A DNA stretch of 43,904 nt from an uncultured Eubacteriales bacterium. Its GTDB lineage: Bacteria; Bacillota; Clostridia; Christensenellales; CAG-138. Below, piece by piece: positions 6,918-16,086 of the stretch. The stretch's first letter is position 1, and the number at the start of each line of letters is the position of its first letter. The stretch spans positions 1 through 43,904 of the forward strand of contig UREK01000017.1 in the NCBI GenBank assembly GCA_900546845.1, given 5' to 3'. The position numbers and the translations under genes are program-made. The notes below the pieces were generated by a model that worked only from the letters and a program-made list of their open reading frames with translations, was not told where the DNA came from and ran no database searches.

Positions 6918-8276
6918 TTACTCGCCGTCCCCATAGGGCGAATCCTCCGGCGCATCGTCTGTGCCAAGGGCGGGCAGCAGCGCGGCTGCATCCTGCTGGG
7001 GCAGGGCCGTGACCTCGCGCAGGCTCCGGCGGATGCCGCGCGTGCGCACGCCGATGAGCCTGTCGAGGTCGTCGTGCGCGCGGGTGAGCTTCTCCTGCGT
7101 TTTGAGAAGCACGTCGTTGAACTTTTCAAATTCGGTTTTGACCGCGCCGAGCACCTTCCAGACTTCGCCGCTGCGCTTCTGGATCGCCACACTGCGGAAG
7201 CCCATTTGCAGGCTGTTGAGCAGCGCCGCCATGGTGCTCGGGCCCGCGATGTTCACACGGAAATCGCGCTGCAAGGTCTCGATCATGCCGAGCTTGACTA
7301 CCTCCGCGTAAAGCCCTTCCGTTGGCAGGAACATTACGGCGAACTCCGTGGTTTCCGGCGGCGCAACGTATTTATCCCGGATGTCCTTGGCAAAGCCCCG
7401 CACGCGGCTGCGCAGTTCGTTCTGCGCGGCGCGCACAGCCTCCGGGCTGCCGCTTTCGTACGCGTCGCACAGGGCCGCATACGCATCCATCGGGAACTTG
7501 GAATCGATTGGCAGGAGCACGCTCCCGCCGTCCTCCGCAGGCAGCTTGATCGCATATTCCACGGGGTTGCGGCTGTTCTTCGCCGTTGCCACATTGCGCA
7601 GATATTGTTCCGGCGCCATGATCTCTTCCAAAATCGCGCCAAGCTGGATCTCGCCCAGGATGCCGCGCGTCTTGACGTTGGAAAGCACGCGGGAAAGGTC
7701 GCCCACGCCCGCGGCGAGCGTCTGCATCTCGCCAAGGCCCTTGTAGACCTGTTCCAGCCGCTCGTTGACGAGCCGGAAGGATTGCGTCATGCGCTCCTCC
7801 AGCGTCTTTTGCAGCTTTTCATCCACGATGCCGCGCATTTCGTCCAACTTCTTATTGTTGTCAGCCTGCATCGCGCCGAGGCGGGTTTCCACCGTATTGC
7901 GAATATTTTCGAGCTTCTGCTCGTTTTCCGTGGCGAACGTGCCAAAGCGGGTCTCGAGCGTCTTGTGCATGTCCTGCACGGTCTTGTTCATGGTTTCCTG
8001 CCGTGCAGCCAGATTGCGTTCGAGCGAAGCGCCCATGCGCTGCTGGTTTTGCAGGAGCATCTCCCCCATGCTGCCGATGGTGCGCTGCGTCGTTTCCGCA
8101 AGTTCCCTGCGCAGCGCGCGTTCCCGTTCTTCCTGCATGGCGCGCAGCTTCGCAAGCTCCGCGCGCAGTGCTTCGCCGTCCTCCCGCTCGCGCGCAGCGC
8201 GCTTGAGCGACAGCGCCGCAAACACGGCCGCGGCCGCGCTCATAATGAGGCATGCGATTAAAAGGTAAAGTTCCAT
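6918..8276 (-). CDS. rmuC: DNA recombination protein RmuC
   Basis: A 452-residue protein with an N-terminal transmembrane helix (residues about 2-24), a long coiled coil (about 25-190), and the RmuC nuclease-like core. The core includes KTRGILGEIQLGAILEEIMA, EYAIKLPAEDGGSVLLPIDS with KFP, and FMP-type MFLPTEGLYAEV. RmuC limits inversions and rearrangements between repeats; the core resembles restriction-endonuclease folds. The acidic C-terminal tail is not conserved. It is transcribed towards deoD with a 75-base gap. Confidence 0.95.
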   Translation of the reverse strand: MELYLLIACLIMSAAAAVFAALSLKRAAREREDGEALRAELAKLRAMQEERERALRRELAETTQRTIGSMGEMLLQNQQRMGASLERNLAARQETMNKTVQDMHKTLETRFGTFATENEQKLENIRNTVETRLGAMQADNNKKLDEMRGIVDEKLQKTLEERMTQSFRLVNERLEQVYKGLGEMQTLAAGVGDLSRVLSNVKTRGILGEIQLGAILEEIMAPEQYLRNVATAKNSRNPVEYAIKLPAEDGGSVLLPIDSKFPMDAYAALCDAYESGSPEAVRAAQNELRSRVRGFAKDIRDKYVAPPETTEFAVMFLPTEGLYAEVVKLGMIETLQRDFRVNIAGPSTMAALLNSLQMGFRSVAIQKRSGEVWKVLGAVKTEFEKFNDVLLKTQEKLTRAHDDLDRLIGVRTRGIRRSLREVTALPQQDAAALLPALGTDDAPEDSPYGDGE

Positions 8277-8562
8277 GCGTGCTCCTTTCGGGTATAAAGC
8301 GGGGAAAATCAGGCCAATGCGGCTGGCTTTGTAGGGGCAAGCTAAACTCTACGTTTGGAAAGACACGGCAATCCTCTGCCAGGGCTTGCGTCGCCTGCGA
8401 CGGTTCGCAATGGTCGCGCGGGTAAGCCAATCCTCAGTCAGCGCTACGCGCTGCCAGCTCCTTTCAAAAAGGAGCCTTTTGGCCGGTACGCTCCCCTGCG
8501 CGCCGTCCGAATACAGAAAAACGTTGGAGTTCACCACTTCCAAACGCCGGTTCCCTTGCGCA
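8277..8562. other. Intergenic region with a small hairpin
   Basis: CTCCTTT and AAAGGAG flank a short loop near 8457-8480, followed by TTTT on the plus strand. No gene is supported. The rmuC promoter must lie here, but no clear -35/-10 pair was found. Confidence 0.4.
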
Positions 8563-9528
8563 TTATTTGGTGTACTTATCCGCCCGGTAGCCAGTCGTGA
8601 GGTCAATGGCGTTCCGGTACGGCTGGCCCGCGCGGCAACGGGAGATGTTCTCCGCCGCGATGTGCACCATGCGATTGAGCGTCTCCGGCAGGTGGAAAAA
8701 GCCGGAGATGTGCGGCGTGATGAGCGCGTTTTCGAGCGTCCAAAGCCTATGCTCCGGCGGCAGAGGTTCGGGGTCAGTCACGTCGAGCCCGGCGCGGAGG
8801 CCGCGCGTTTCAATCGCATCCGCCAGCGCGTCGAGGTCGATGGCGCTGCCGCGGCCCACATTGAGCACAATCGCGCCATCCTTGAGCAGGGCGATGCGCC
8901 GCGCGTCGAGGATATGCCGTGTTTCCGGCATGCCCGGGAGCGCCATCGCCAGCACGTCCGCACGCGGAAGCACCTGATCGAGGTCGGCCGTCAGGCACAG
9001 CTCGTCGATGTAGTCCGGCTTGTTCGCGTCCTTGCGGCGCACGCCGATGGTATGCGCGCCAAGCAGCTTCACCTTGCGCGCGAACTCCCCGCCGATGTCG
9101 CCAAGGCCGAGGGTTACGACCGTCGCCCCCTCGATGGAGGTCACGTTCCCCATGTCCTGCCAAACGTGTTTCTGTTGATTGTCGCGGTATTGGTGCAGCC
9201 GTTTCTGCAGCATCAGCAGCATGCCGAGCATGTGCTCGCTGATGGCAAGGCCGAATGCGCCGGTGGTGTTCGTAAGCGCGCACCCTTCCGGCAAAACGGG
9301 GATGTAGCCATCCGTCCCGGCGCTGAAGAGCTGGAGCAGGCGGAGCTGCTTTGCCTCGGCCACGAGCGCGGGCGCAACGTTGCCGAACAGGATATCCACC
9401 TCCCGCATGAGCGCCGCGTCGACCGCAGCCGGATCCTTGTAAATGAATTCCGCATCCGGGCCGCCCGCGGCTTCCAGAAGCTGCTTGTGTTCCGCCGTGA
9501 CCGGCGGGGTTACGAGAACCTTCAGCAT
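8563..9528 (-). CDS. D-2-hydroxyacid dehydrogenase (NAD-dependent)
   Basis: A 321-residue member of the D-isomer-specific 2-hydroxyacid dehydrogenase family, which reduces 2-oxoacids reversibly with NAD(P)H. The Rossmann motif GLGDIGG begins near residue 142. The catalytic set is present: Arg in NVGRGSAID, Glu in DPEPLP, His in TPHISG. The substrate (for example phosphoglycerate, glyoxylate or a branched oxoacid) cannot be set from sequence. Its first seven bases overlap the end of truA, placing it last in the ecf-truA operon. Confidence 0.92.
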   Translation of the reverse strand: MLKVLVTPPVTAEHKQLLEAAGGPDAEFIYKDPAAVDAALMREVDILFGNVAPALVAEAKQLRLLQLFSAGTDGYIPVLPEGCALTNTTGAFGLAISEHMLGMLLMLQKRLHQYRDNQQKHVWQDMGNVTSIEGATVVTLGLGDIGGEFARKVKLLGAHTIGVRRKDANKPDYIDELCLTADLDQVLPRADVLAMALPGMPETRHILDARRIALLKDGAIVLNVGRGSAIDLDALADAIETRGLRAGLDVTDPEPLPPEHRLWTLENALITPHISGFFHLPETLNRMVHIAAENISRCRAGQPYRNAIDLTTGYRADKYTK

Positions 9529-10283
9529 AAATGCTCCTCCGTATCAAAATCGCTGTATTCCACCCGGCTGAGGAAAAGCCCGTGCGCGGGCGCGGTCGGC
9601 CCAGCGTCACGCCGGTCCCCGCTTGCGAGCGCGCGCGCGATGGAGTCCGGCGCGCGCCGCCCCTGCCCAATCTCGAGCATCGTCCCAACCAGGATGCGCA
9701 CCATATTATATAAGAATCCGCTCCCCGCCACATCGTAATGCAGCAGGCATCCATCCTCCGCCCACTCGGAACGGTAGATCGTCCGCACGGCGGATTCCAC
9801 AGTGGTGCCCGCAGCGCGGAACGCGGAAAAATCGTGCGTGCCCAAAAGGAGCTGGGCCGCCGCGTTCATCGCCGCCACGTCGAGCGCTGTATGCACATGC
9901 AGCGCCGTCGTGCGCGTAAAAGCGCTTGCATGGGCGCTGTGCTGAATATTGTAGCGGTAATGCTTTTTTAGGACGTCGAACCGGGCGTGGAAGCCTTCCG
10001 CCTCTCCGCTGAACAGGATGCGGATGTCCGCCGGCAGGCCCGCGTTGAGCGCATAGGCGAATTTATCCGGCGGGATGCGCGATTCCGTATCGAAATGCGC
10101 CACCTGCGCAAGCGCATGCACGCCGCTGTCCGTCCGGCCGGAGGCGTGCAGCACGGTTCGCGCGCCAGTGAGCTTCAGCAGCTCGCGCTCGATGCGTTCC
10201 TGCACAGCCAGACCGTTGGGCTGCGTCTGCCAGCCGACGTAGGCCGTGCCGTCATACTGGACAACCATGCGGATGCGCTTCAT
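9522..10283 (-). CDS. truA: tRNA pseudouridine(38-40) synthase TruA
   Basis: A 253-residue enzyme that isomerises uridines 38-40 in the tRNA anticodon arm. The catalytic Asp lies in ASGRTDSGVHALAQVAHF (about residues 47-64). YDGTAYVGWQTQPNGLAVQE and the C-terminal FLYNMVRILVGTMLEIGQGR are also diagnostic. It overlaps the upstream small gene by four bases (ATGA). The ecf genes followed by truA is a widespread Firmicutes arrangement. Confidence 0.97.
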   Translation of the reverse strand: MKRIRMVVQYDGTAYVGWQTQPNGLAVQERIERELLKLTGARTVLHASGRTDSGVHALAQVAHFDTESRIPPDKFAYALNAGLPADIRILFSGEAEGFHARFDVLKKHYRYNIQHSAHASAFTRTTALHVHTALDVAAMNAAAQLLLGTHDFSAFRAAGTTVESAVRTIYRSEWAEDGCLLHYDVAGSGFLYNMVRILVGTMLEIGQGRRAPDSIARALASGDRRDAGPTAPAHGLFLSRVEYSDFDTEEHLC

Positions 10284-10687
10284 GCTCCCCCCAACGGCAG
10301 TATCCTTCCGTCATCCGTCTGGATGAAGCAAAGCTCGATCGCCTCATCCCGCAGATATAGTGTGATCACGCCCGCGTCCGTGTTGGCCAGCATAGCAACG
10401 ATGTTCCCTGCGGCGTCCACATCCGAGGGGAAGCCGGAGGCCCGGCTCGCCGCGACGGCTTCGGTCAGGTCCATCCCCTCGAGCACCTCCGCGATCGAGG
10501 TCCCATGCGATTCGCCCAAAACATAGATATCCTCCCCGGTGAGGGAGTAGCCGAACGCGTTGAGCTCCTCCGCCAGGTGGGCGAGCACATCGTTTTCGGC
10601 AAGGCGTACGCTCCAGATCGCGGCGAGGATCAGCAGCAGCACCGCGATGCCAAAAAGAATCAGTTTCGTCCGGTTGCTCAAACCCAT
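10280..10687 (-). CDS. Small membrane-anchored protein of unknown function
   Basis: A 135-residue protein: one N-terminal transmembrane helix (KLILFGIAVLLLILAAIWSV), then an extracytoplasmic domain of about 105 residues without a motif I recognise. It is co-transcribed between ecfT and truA, overlapping both (10 and 4 bases), so it is a real gene. An interloper at this position is unusual; it may assist the ECF complex or simply be carried along. Confidence 0.75.
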   Translation of the reverse strand: MGLSNRTKLILFGIAVLLLILAAIWSVRLAENDVLAHLAEELNAFGYSLTGEDIYVLGESHGTSIAEVLEGMDLTEAVAASRASGFPSDVDAAGNIVAMLANTDAGVITLYLRDEAIELCFIQTDDGRILPLGGA

Positions 10688-11481
10688 AATGCCTGCACCA
10701 GTAAGATCATGCCCGTCATTGCCGCGAACGTGGCCGCCGCCGCCGCGTCGCGCCGCGCAAAGCGCAGCACATGCATGCGCGTGCGCCCCTTCCCGCCATG
10801 GTAGCAGCGGCTTTCCATCGCCATCGCAAGCTCGTCCGCCCGGCGGAAGGCGCTGATGAACAGCGGCACCAACACGGGGATCATGCTCTTCGCGCGGTGG
10901 AACACATTCCCGGATTCAAAATCCGCGCCGCGCGCCATCTGCGCTTTCATGATCTTGTCCGCCTCCTCAATGAGGGTCGGGATAAAGCGCAGCGCAATGG
11001 TCATCATCATCGCAAGCTCATGCGCAGGGAAGCCAAGCTTGCCGAACGGCGAGAGCAGCTTTTCAAGCGCGTCCGTAAGCGCGATCGGCGTTGTCGTCAG
11101 CGTCATGAGGGATGTGCCTGCAAGCAGCAGCACCAGGCGCAGCGTGATGTACACAGCCTGGTAAACGCCGCCTTCCGTGATGCGGATGAACTGCCATGTC
11201 CAAATCGTCTCCCCCGTTTTCACCATAAACAGGTTGATGAGGAACATGAAAACAAGCAGGAAGCGGATGGGCTTGAGCGAGCGCACCAGGTAGGAAAGCG
11301 GGACCTGGGCAAGATAGGTCACGAGCGCGACGAACAGCGCCGGGACGAGGAACACCGTGATCTTCTTCACAAGAAAGATCACAACGATATAGCCGAACAT
11401 GCCCAGCAGCTTTGTGCGCGGATCCAGCCGGTGGATGGGGGAATTTCCTGGGAAATATTGGCCGAGCGTAATGTCCCGCAT
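10678..11481 (-). CDS. ecfT: ECF transporter transmembrane subunit EcfT
   Basis: A 267-residue T-component of the group II energy-coupling factor transporter, which couples shared ATPases to exchangeable vitamin/metal-binding S-components. It has about five to six membrane helices. The coupling helices carry MARGADF (Ala-Arg-Gly) and, at the second motif, ESRCYHGGKGRTRM, where the usual ARG reads SRC. Its start shares one base with the ecfA2 stop. No S-component is encoded in the window, so several dispersed S-components probably share it. Confidence 0.95.
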   Translation of the reverse strand: MRDITLGQYFPGNSPIHRLDPRTKLLGMFGYIVVIFLVKKITVFLVPALFVALVTYLAQVPLSYLVRSLKPIRFLLVFMFLINLFMVKTGETIWTWQFIRITEGGVYQAVYITLRLVLLLAGTSLMTLTTTPIALTDALEKLLSPFGKLGFPAHELAMMMTIALRFIPTLIEEADKIMKAQMARGADFESGNVFHRAKSMIPVLVPLFISAFRRADELAMAMESRCYHGGKGRTRMHVLRFARRDAAAAATFAAMTGMILLVQALWV

Positions 11482-12341
11482 CAGGCGCGCACCTCCTTCC
11501 CAAGGAGCGCGTGCAGCGCGAGTTCCATCTCGTCCATCGTGTAAATGGTCTGCGGCAGCGCAACGCCGCGCGCGCGCAGCGCGAGCGCCAGGCGGGAAAC
11601 CTGCGGCACATCGAGCCCGTTTTTCAGCAGGAATTCCGCGTCCCCAAAGATCTCCGCCGTGGCGCCCACGCGCAGGAGCGTGCCTTCGGAAAGCACGGCT
11701 ACGCGCTCTGCACGATCCGCCATATCGTCCATGGAATGGGACACCATCACGACCGCGCAGCCGAGCGTGGCGCGCAGGTTGTCGATGGTGTCGAGAATGT
11801 CGCGCCGGCCAAGCGGGTCAAGCCCGGCCATGGGTTCATCCAGCACAAGGTACTTCGGGCGCATCACGATGATGCCCGCAAGCGCCGCGCGGCGCTTCTC
11901 GCCGCCCGAAAGCTCAAACGGGGACTTATCCCGGAAACGCTCCGGATCAAGGCCCACAAGCGCCATGGCTTCATCCGCCCGCGCCATGGCCTCCGCCTCC
12001 GGGACGCCCATGTTCTTCACGCCAAAGGCGACGTCCTTGGCAACGGTCTCCTCAAACAGCTGGTATTCCGGGTATTGGAACACCATGCCGACAAGCCGCC
12101 TGCCCTGAATACGCTGTTTTTTGTCCGCCATGTCAAAGCCATCCACCGTCACCCTGCCGGAGGTCGGCTGCAAAAGCCCGTTCAAGTGCTGCACAAAGGT
12201 GGATTTCCCGCTGCCCGTATGGCCGATCAGGCCAAGGAACTCTCCGTCCCCAATCGTGAGCGTAACATCCTTCAAGGCATCGTGCGCAAGCGCGCTGCCC
12301 TCCATATAAGCGTGGTTCAGTTTTTCAACAACGATTGGCAT
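11481..12341 (-). CDS. ecfA2: ECF transporter ATPase EcfA2
   Basis: A 286-residue ABC ATPase. It has Walker A GHTGSGKST, the Q-loop region VFQYPEYQLFEETV, signature LSGGEKRRAALAGI and Walker B YLVLDEPMAGLDP, plus the switch MVSHSMDD. It forms a heterodimer with EcfA1 below EcfT. The gene overlaps ecfA1 by 25 bases and ecfT by one. The FQYPEYQLFEETV segment is the typical A2 signature. Confidence 0.95.
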   Translation of the reverse strand: MPIVVEKLNHAYMEGSALAHDALKDVTLTIGDGEFLGLIGHTGSGKSTFVQHLNGLLQPTSGRVTVDGFDMADKKQRIQGRRLVGMVFQYPEYQLFEETVAKDVAFGVKNMGVPEAEAMARADEAMALVGLDPERFRDKSPFELSGGEKRRAALAGIIVMRPKYLVLDEPMAGLDPLGRRDILDTIDNLRATLGCAVVMVSHSMDDMADRAERVAVLSEGTLLRVGATAEIFGDAEFLLKNGLDVPQVSRLALALRARGVALPQTIYTMDEMELALHALLGKEVRA

Positions 12342-13147
12342 ATTGCGTCCGCCATGTCCTCCACAGTTAAAATGTCGTCCGGCAAACCCGCCCCGTGCGC
12401 GTTGAGGCGCTCCTTGAGCTCCGTCATCGCGGGGACGTCCAGCCGGTGTTCCCGCAAAAGCCCTGCCTGCGCGAATACCTCGCGCGGGGTTCCCGTCAAA
12501 AGCAGCTTCCCATCCGCCATCACGGCAACGCGGTCCGCCGCAGTCGCTTCCTCCATGTATTGGGTAATCATCACCACGGTAATGCCCTTCTCCCTGTGCA
12601 GCCTGGAAACGATCGAGAGGATCTCCCGCCGGCCGCGTGGATCCAGCATGGCGGTCGCCTCATCGAGCACAAGCACCTCAGGCTCCATTGCGAGCATGCC
12701 GGCGATGGCGATGCGCTGCTTCTGCCCGCCGGAAAGCATGTGCGGCGCTCGCGCAGCAAAGCGCTCCATACCAACTGCCGCAAGCGCTTCATCCACGCGT
12801 GTGCGGATCTCCGCGCTCGGCACGCCAAGGTTTTCCGGCCCAAAGGCAACATCCTCCTCCACCACGGTGGTCACAAGCTGGTTGTCCGGGTTCTGGAACA
12901 CCATGCCGACTTTCTGGCGGATGCGAAGCGTATTCGCCTCGTCCTTAGTATCCATCCCAGCGACACGCACCACGCCTTCGCTCGGCAGGAGCAAGGCGTT
13001 CAAGTGCTTTGCAAGCGTGGATTTCCCGCTGCCGTTATGCCCCACAACCGCGAGGAATTCGCCTTTTTGGATGTTGAGCGTGACGCCGGAGAGCGCGGCG
13101 CGCCCGGAATCCTCGTAGCAATAGGTTACGTTGTCGATCTCGATCAT
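12317..13147 (-). CDS. ecfA1: ECF transporter ATPase EcfA1
   Basis: A 276-residue ABC ATPase. It has Walker A GHNGSGKST, VFQNPDNQLVTTVVEEDVAF (typical of A1), signature LSGGQKQRIAIAGM and Walker B VLVLDEATAMLDP. The ATG at 13147 is preferred over the in-frame GTG three bases earlier because GGGAGG (13153-13158) is then five bases away. First gene of the ecf-truA operon. Confidence 0.95.
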   Translation of the reverse strand: MIEIDNVTYCYEDSGRAALSGVTLNIQKGEFLAVVGHNGSGKSTLAKHLNALLLPSEGVVRVAGMDTKDEANTLRIRQKVGMVFQNPDNQLVTTVVEEDVAFGPENLGVPSAEIRTRVDEALAAVGMERFAARAPHMLSGGQKQRIAIAGMLAMEPEVLVLDEATAMLDPRGRREILSIVSRLHREKGITVVMITQYMEEATAADRVAVMADGKLLLTGTPREVFAQAGLLREHRLDVPAMTELKERLNAHGAGLPDDILTVEDMADAICQSLLKN

Positions 13148-13212
13148 CACGGCCTCCCGTTTCTCTGCGCGGGCGCTTTGGCCCGCATAAGTCCCTTTAT
13201 AGCCAATTTAGT

Positions 13213-13218
13213 ATTATA
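13213..13218 (-). promoter_or_regulatory. Possible -10 box of the ecf-truA operon
   Basis: TATAAT on the minus strand, 66 bases ahead of ecfA1. No good -35 box at the right distance. Confidence 0.35.
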
Positions 13219-13255
13219 TCGTACAATCCTCTAAAAAGCAAAGAAAAAGCGTGCA

Positions 13256-13283
13256 AAATGGCCGCCCGGGGAACCGGACGGCC
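13256..13283 (-). terminator. Terminator of the cysteine peptidase gene
   Basis: On the minus strand GGCCGTCCGG pairs with CCGGGCGGCC (one G-T wobble) around TTCC, followed by ATTTT. It lies 20 bases past the stop of the gene at 13304. Confidence 0.75.
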
Positions 13284-13303
13284 ACAATCTTATGCAATGC
13301 GCG

Positions 13304-15043
13304 TTAATTCTTCTTCTTTTTGCGGAAGAACAGATATGCCGCGCCGATGAGCACGACCGCGACCGCGATGATCGCCGCCGTTACGCCGCCGTTTCCGCCC
13401 TCCTCCGCCGCTGCGGGAGCCGCAGGCTCCTCAGTGGCTTCCGGTTCGGGCGCAGGCGTTTCGGCCGGCGCTTCCGTCTGCGCGGGAGCCTCCTCCGCGG
13501 GCTTGGTGAGATCCAGCGTAGCCTCAACGTACTTGCCGTCGTTCGTCATGATATAGAAGCGGAACGTCCAGGTCTCGCCGGGCTGCGCCGCCGCCATCAT
13601 CCGGTTCGGGCTCAGGTTCAGCCTGCCCTCCTTGTCGGGGTTGACGGTATATTTGAACATGCGGTTTGCTTTAAGCACGGTAGGGAGCTTTTCCGCATCG
13701 GCAACCGCGTCATGCCCGTCGATGGTAAAGCATGCAACGCCGCCGCCCTTCGCCTTGAGGTAGTTTGCGCGGAAGCCCGAATTGAAAGCGACCGCATCCG
13801 TGTCCAGCTGATAAAGGCCGTCTTCCCCTTCCACGGGCACAAGTTTTGCTTCAATGGTTTCGATCGGATTCACGGCAGGATCCTGCTTCTCATGCACGAT
13901 ATACGCAATGCGCCCGCTCCAGGCTTCGTCGAGCTGATCCGCGCGATAGCGGCGCAGGCAGCCTGCATCGGAGCCGGCAGCCGCGTCGCTGGAGTAGAAG
14001 TATTCCACCCCATCGACCGTTTCATAGCCCGTGATGGTGATGAGATGGCCGGCCGTGCTGTTGGCCGCGCCGTTCTCCAGGTAGGGATAGCTGCCGTTCG
14101 GGCTCGCCGAATAGCGCACGCTGATGCCCACGGGGTTGCCGTTGGCAAGTTCGTTGCGCAGCACGTCAAAATCCGCATACTGCACATAAGCGTCATAGCC
14201 AAACATGCCTGCGGTAGCGACACTGTACGCCCAGTTGCCAAAGCCCTCGTATTCGGAATCATAGCAAAGCAGGGCGACCTGTTCCGGCAGCAGATCCTCG
14301 CCATGCGCGTTGAGGATCGTGCAGATCGTGGTGGCGCTGCAGATCACATTCCCAATGGAAGGCTCGCGCACCATCTGCGAGATGGCCGGGCAGTTGGGCT
14401 CGACCGCCGCTGGGAGCTCGCCGTCATAAAGCGAGTAGGCAAGCGTCGGCTGGATGGCCTGGCCTTCGAGCGTATTCCGGTAGGTGGCCGCCACCTGCTC
14501 GAGCACGGGCGTCACGGCAGGGTCGTCCGTATGCAGAACAGCCTTGAGCTGCACGAGGCTTGCCGTCTCCCCATCGGAGCCATAAACGGTGAAAACATCG
14601 GTGTCAACGCCCGCAAGCTCCGTGTCCGTGTTGGCGCTTTGGCGCTTCGCGATGTCGCGCGTCCACTTGCCCCAGGAAAGCCAATCCGTCCATGCGTCTT
14701 TCATGTCCACATATGCGCGGGCCATGATCTCGACATAGGTTCCATCCGGCACCTGCGCGTTCCAGGACGCGACAAGATATTCAAACGGTTCCACGGCGAG
14801 GATCTGGGAAACGTATTCCCCATCCGTCTCGCCCGCGGCAAGGCGCAGCGCGCCGTCGCTCGTTTCGGAAGCGGTAGCTTCCACGCCTGTGAGGGTGCCC
14901 TTTTCAAAATCCGCAAGCGTGCCGAGTTTGATGAGGTTCCCTCCGACCTTCTCCCCCTCTTCCTTTGCAAACGAAACGCTTACAATGGAAAGCGCGAGAA
15001 GCAGCGCAAGCAGAAGGCTTGCAATCCGTTTGGTTGGTTTCAT
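13304..15043 (-). CDS. Membrane-anchored surface protein with a C39-like cysteine peptidase domain
   Basis: A 579-residue protein with a signal peptide (residues 1-26), a region of about 170 residues resembling beta-sandwich modules, a papain-like C39 family 2 peptidase domain (about 198-375), a beta-rich C-terminal domain, an acidic Pro/Glu/Ala linker (about 510-555), and a transmembrane helix ending RKKKKN. The putative catalytic set is C235 (NVICSATTIC), H333 (AGHLITITGY) and D353. It keeps a C-terminal membrane helix but no LPXTG, so it should stay in the membrane facing outward. AAGGAGA precedes the ATG. Substrate unknown; peptidoglycan or protein processing is possible. Confidence 0.85.
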   Translation of the reverse strand: MKPTKRIASLLLALLLALSIVSVSFAKEEGEKVGGNLIKLGTLADFEKGTLTGVEATASETSDGALRLAAGETDGEYVSQILAVEPFEYLVASWNAQVPDGTYVEIMARAYVDMKDAWTDWLSWGKWTRDIAKRQSANTDTELAGVDTDVFTVYGSDGETASLVQLKAVLHTDDPAVTPVLEQVAATYRNTLEGQAIQPTLAYSLYDGELPAAVEPNCPAISQMVREPSIGNVICSATTICTILNAHGEDLLPEQVALLCYDSEYEGFGNWAYSVATAGMFGYDAYVQYADFDVLRNELANGNPVGISVRYSASPNGSYPYLENGAANSTAGHLITITGYETVDGVEYFYSSDAAAGSDAGCLRRYRADQLDEAWSGRIAYIVHEKQDPAVNPIETIEAKLVPVEGEDGLYQLDTDAVAFNSGFRANYLKAKGGGVACFTIDGHDAVADAEKLPTVLKANRMFKYTVNPDKEGRLNLSPNRMMAAAQPGETWTFRFYIMTNDGKYVEATLDLTKPAEEAPAQTEAPAETPAPEPEATEEPAAPAAAEEGGNGGVTAAIIAVAVVLIGAAYLFFRKKKKN

Positions 15044-15129
15044 GCTGTCTCCTTTTCTTCCTGTTCGGGTTTATAGCGCATTCAGCGCCCCGGCGGAAGG
15101 CCCGCCGGGAACGCCGGAAAGCCGGTGTG

Positions 15130-16086
15130 TTACGAGGTGCGCTGCGAGATCCCCTTGATAGCCGAGATCACCCAGTCGTACTCGGCGGCCGCGATGACCG
15201 CGCCGCAGTATTCGCACTTGGCGGTATGGTTGAGGTCGAGCGGTGCGCCGCAGTTGGGGCAATGCGCCGTTTCGTTGGAATCTGCCTTCGCGGTCTTTGC
15301 GCCCTTCGTGCGCACGAGCGTCCATTCATAGGTCAGGAACTTTTCCGCCGTCTTGCTTCCGCTTACGACAGCGCCCGTCTCATCCGAAACCGTGTAATCC
15401 ACGATGCGCGCGCGGAGAATCGCCGTGATGATGTCGTTCTTCTCATCCTGGCCGAAGCCCGTCAGGTCCACGCCGAGCACGGCGATGCGCTCAACATAGT
15501 TCGTCTGCTTGTTGCGGACGAGCGCCGCGAGCTGGCTGCCCATCTGGTTGAAGAGCGCGTCCGCCATGCTGGTACGCATCTCCTCCCACTTCTTGTTCTG
15601 CCAGCAATCCTGCATGCGGATGTACAGGTTGCCGATCTTCTCCTTCATGGCTTCCTCGGAGAAGGCAGGATCCTGCTCCTTAAGCTCGGCGATCGTCATC
15701 GGCAGCACGGTACGGGCCGCGCCCGGATTGACCGGCCGGCGGCTGCCGCCGCTGGCCTTGCCCTTGCTGGACTTCGCGCGCAGCACGATATATGCAGCCA
15801 CGGCGATGATGATCAGCAAAGGGAGCCAACTGCCGCCGCCTAGGATGATCGGGCCGCCGTATCCGCTGCCGCTCCAATCGTTGTCCCAGTCGCTGCTGCC
15901 CCAATCGTTGTCCCAATCGCTACCGCCCCAATCGCTGCCCCAGTCGCTACCGCCCCAATCGCCTCCGCCGTAGTCGGAATCGCCGGCAAACCCGCCCGCG
16001 TCCGCAAGGCCGGCCGCGGGGATCAGCAGAAGCGCCGCGACAAGAAGACAGGCCGCGAGGAACGGCCATATGCGTTTCCTTTTCAT
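15130..16086 (-). CDS. TIM44-like domain membrane protein with zinc ribbon
   Basis: About 318 residues. A signal peptide/transmembrane segment (MKRKRIWPFLAACLLVAALL), a repetitive Gly/Ser/Asp/Trp stretch built on SDWGSDWGGSDWDNDW-type units, a second membrane helix (WLPLLIIIAVAAYIVL), a TIM44-like domain (about 130-285) and a zinc ribbon (CPNCGAPLDL, then CEYCGAVI). The ATG at 16086 is chosen over one at 16143 because the signal peptide then begins the protein and AAAGGGG lies upstream. Such Firmicutes proteins are uncharacterised; the TIM44 fold often binds lipid or protein partners. Confidence 0.82.
   Translation of the reverse strand: MKRKRIWPFLAACLLVAALLLIPAAGLADAGGFAGDSDYGGGDWGGSDWGSDWGGSDWDNDWGSSDWDNDWSGSGYGGPIILGGGSWLPLLIIIAVAAYIVLRAKSSKGKASGGSRRPVNPGAARTVLPMTIAELKEQDPAFSEEAMKEKIGNLYIRMQDCWQNKKWEEMRTSMADALFNQMGSQLAALVRNKQTNYVERIAVLGVDLTGFGQDEKNDIITAILRARIVDYTVSDETGAVVSGSKTAEKFLTYEWTLVRTKGAKTAKADSNETAHCPNCGAPLDLNHTAKCEYCGAVIAAAEYDWVISAIKGISQRTS

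Noticed and set aside
11511..13118. Long plus-strand frame (535 codons) over the ecf genes
   Set aside because: Antisense shadow of ecfA1/ecfA2: Arg/His-rich, no ribosome binding site, no domain.
13292..15076. 594-codon plus-strand frame
   Set aside because: Antisense to the cysteine peptidase gene, which has a signal peptide, catalytic motifs and a Shine-Dalgarno.
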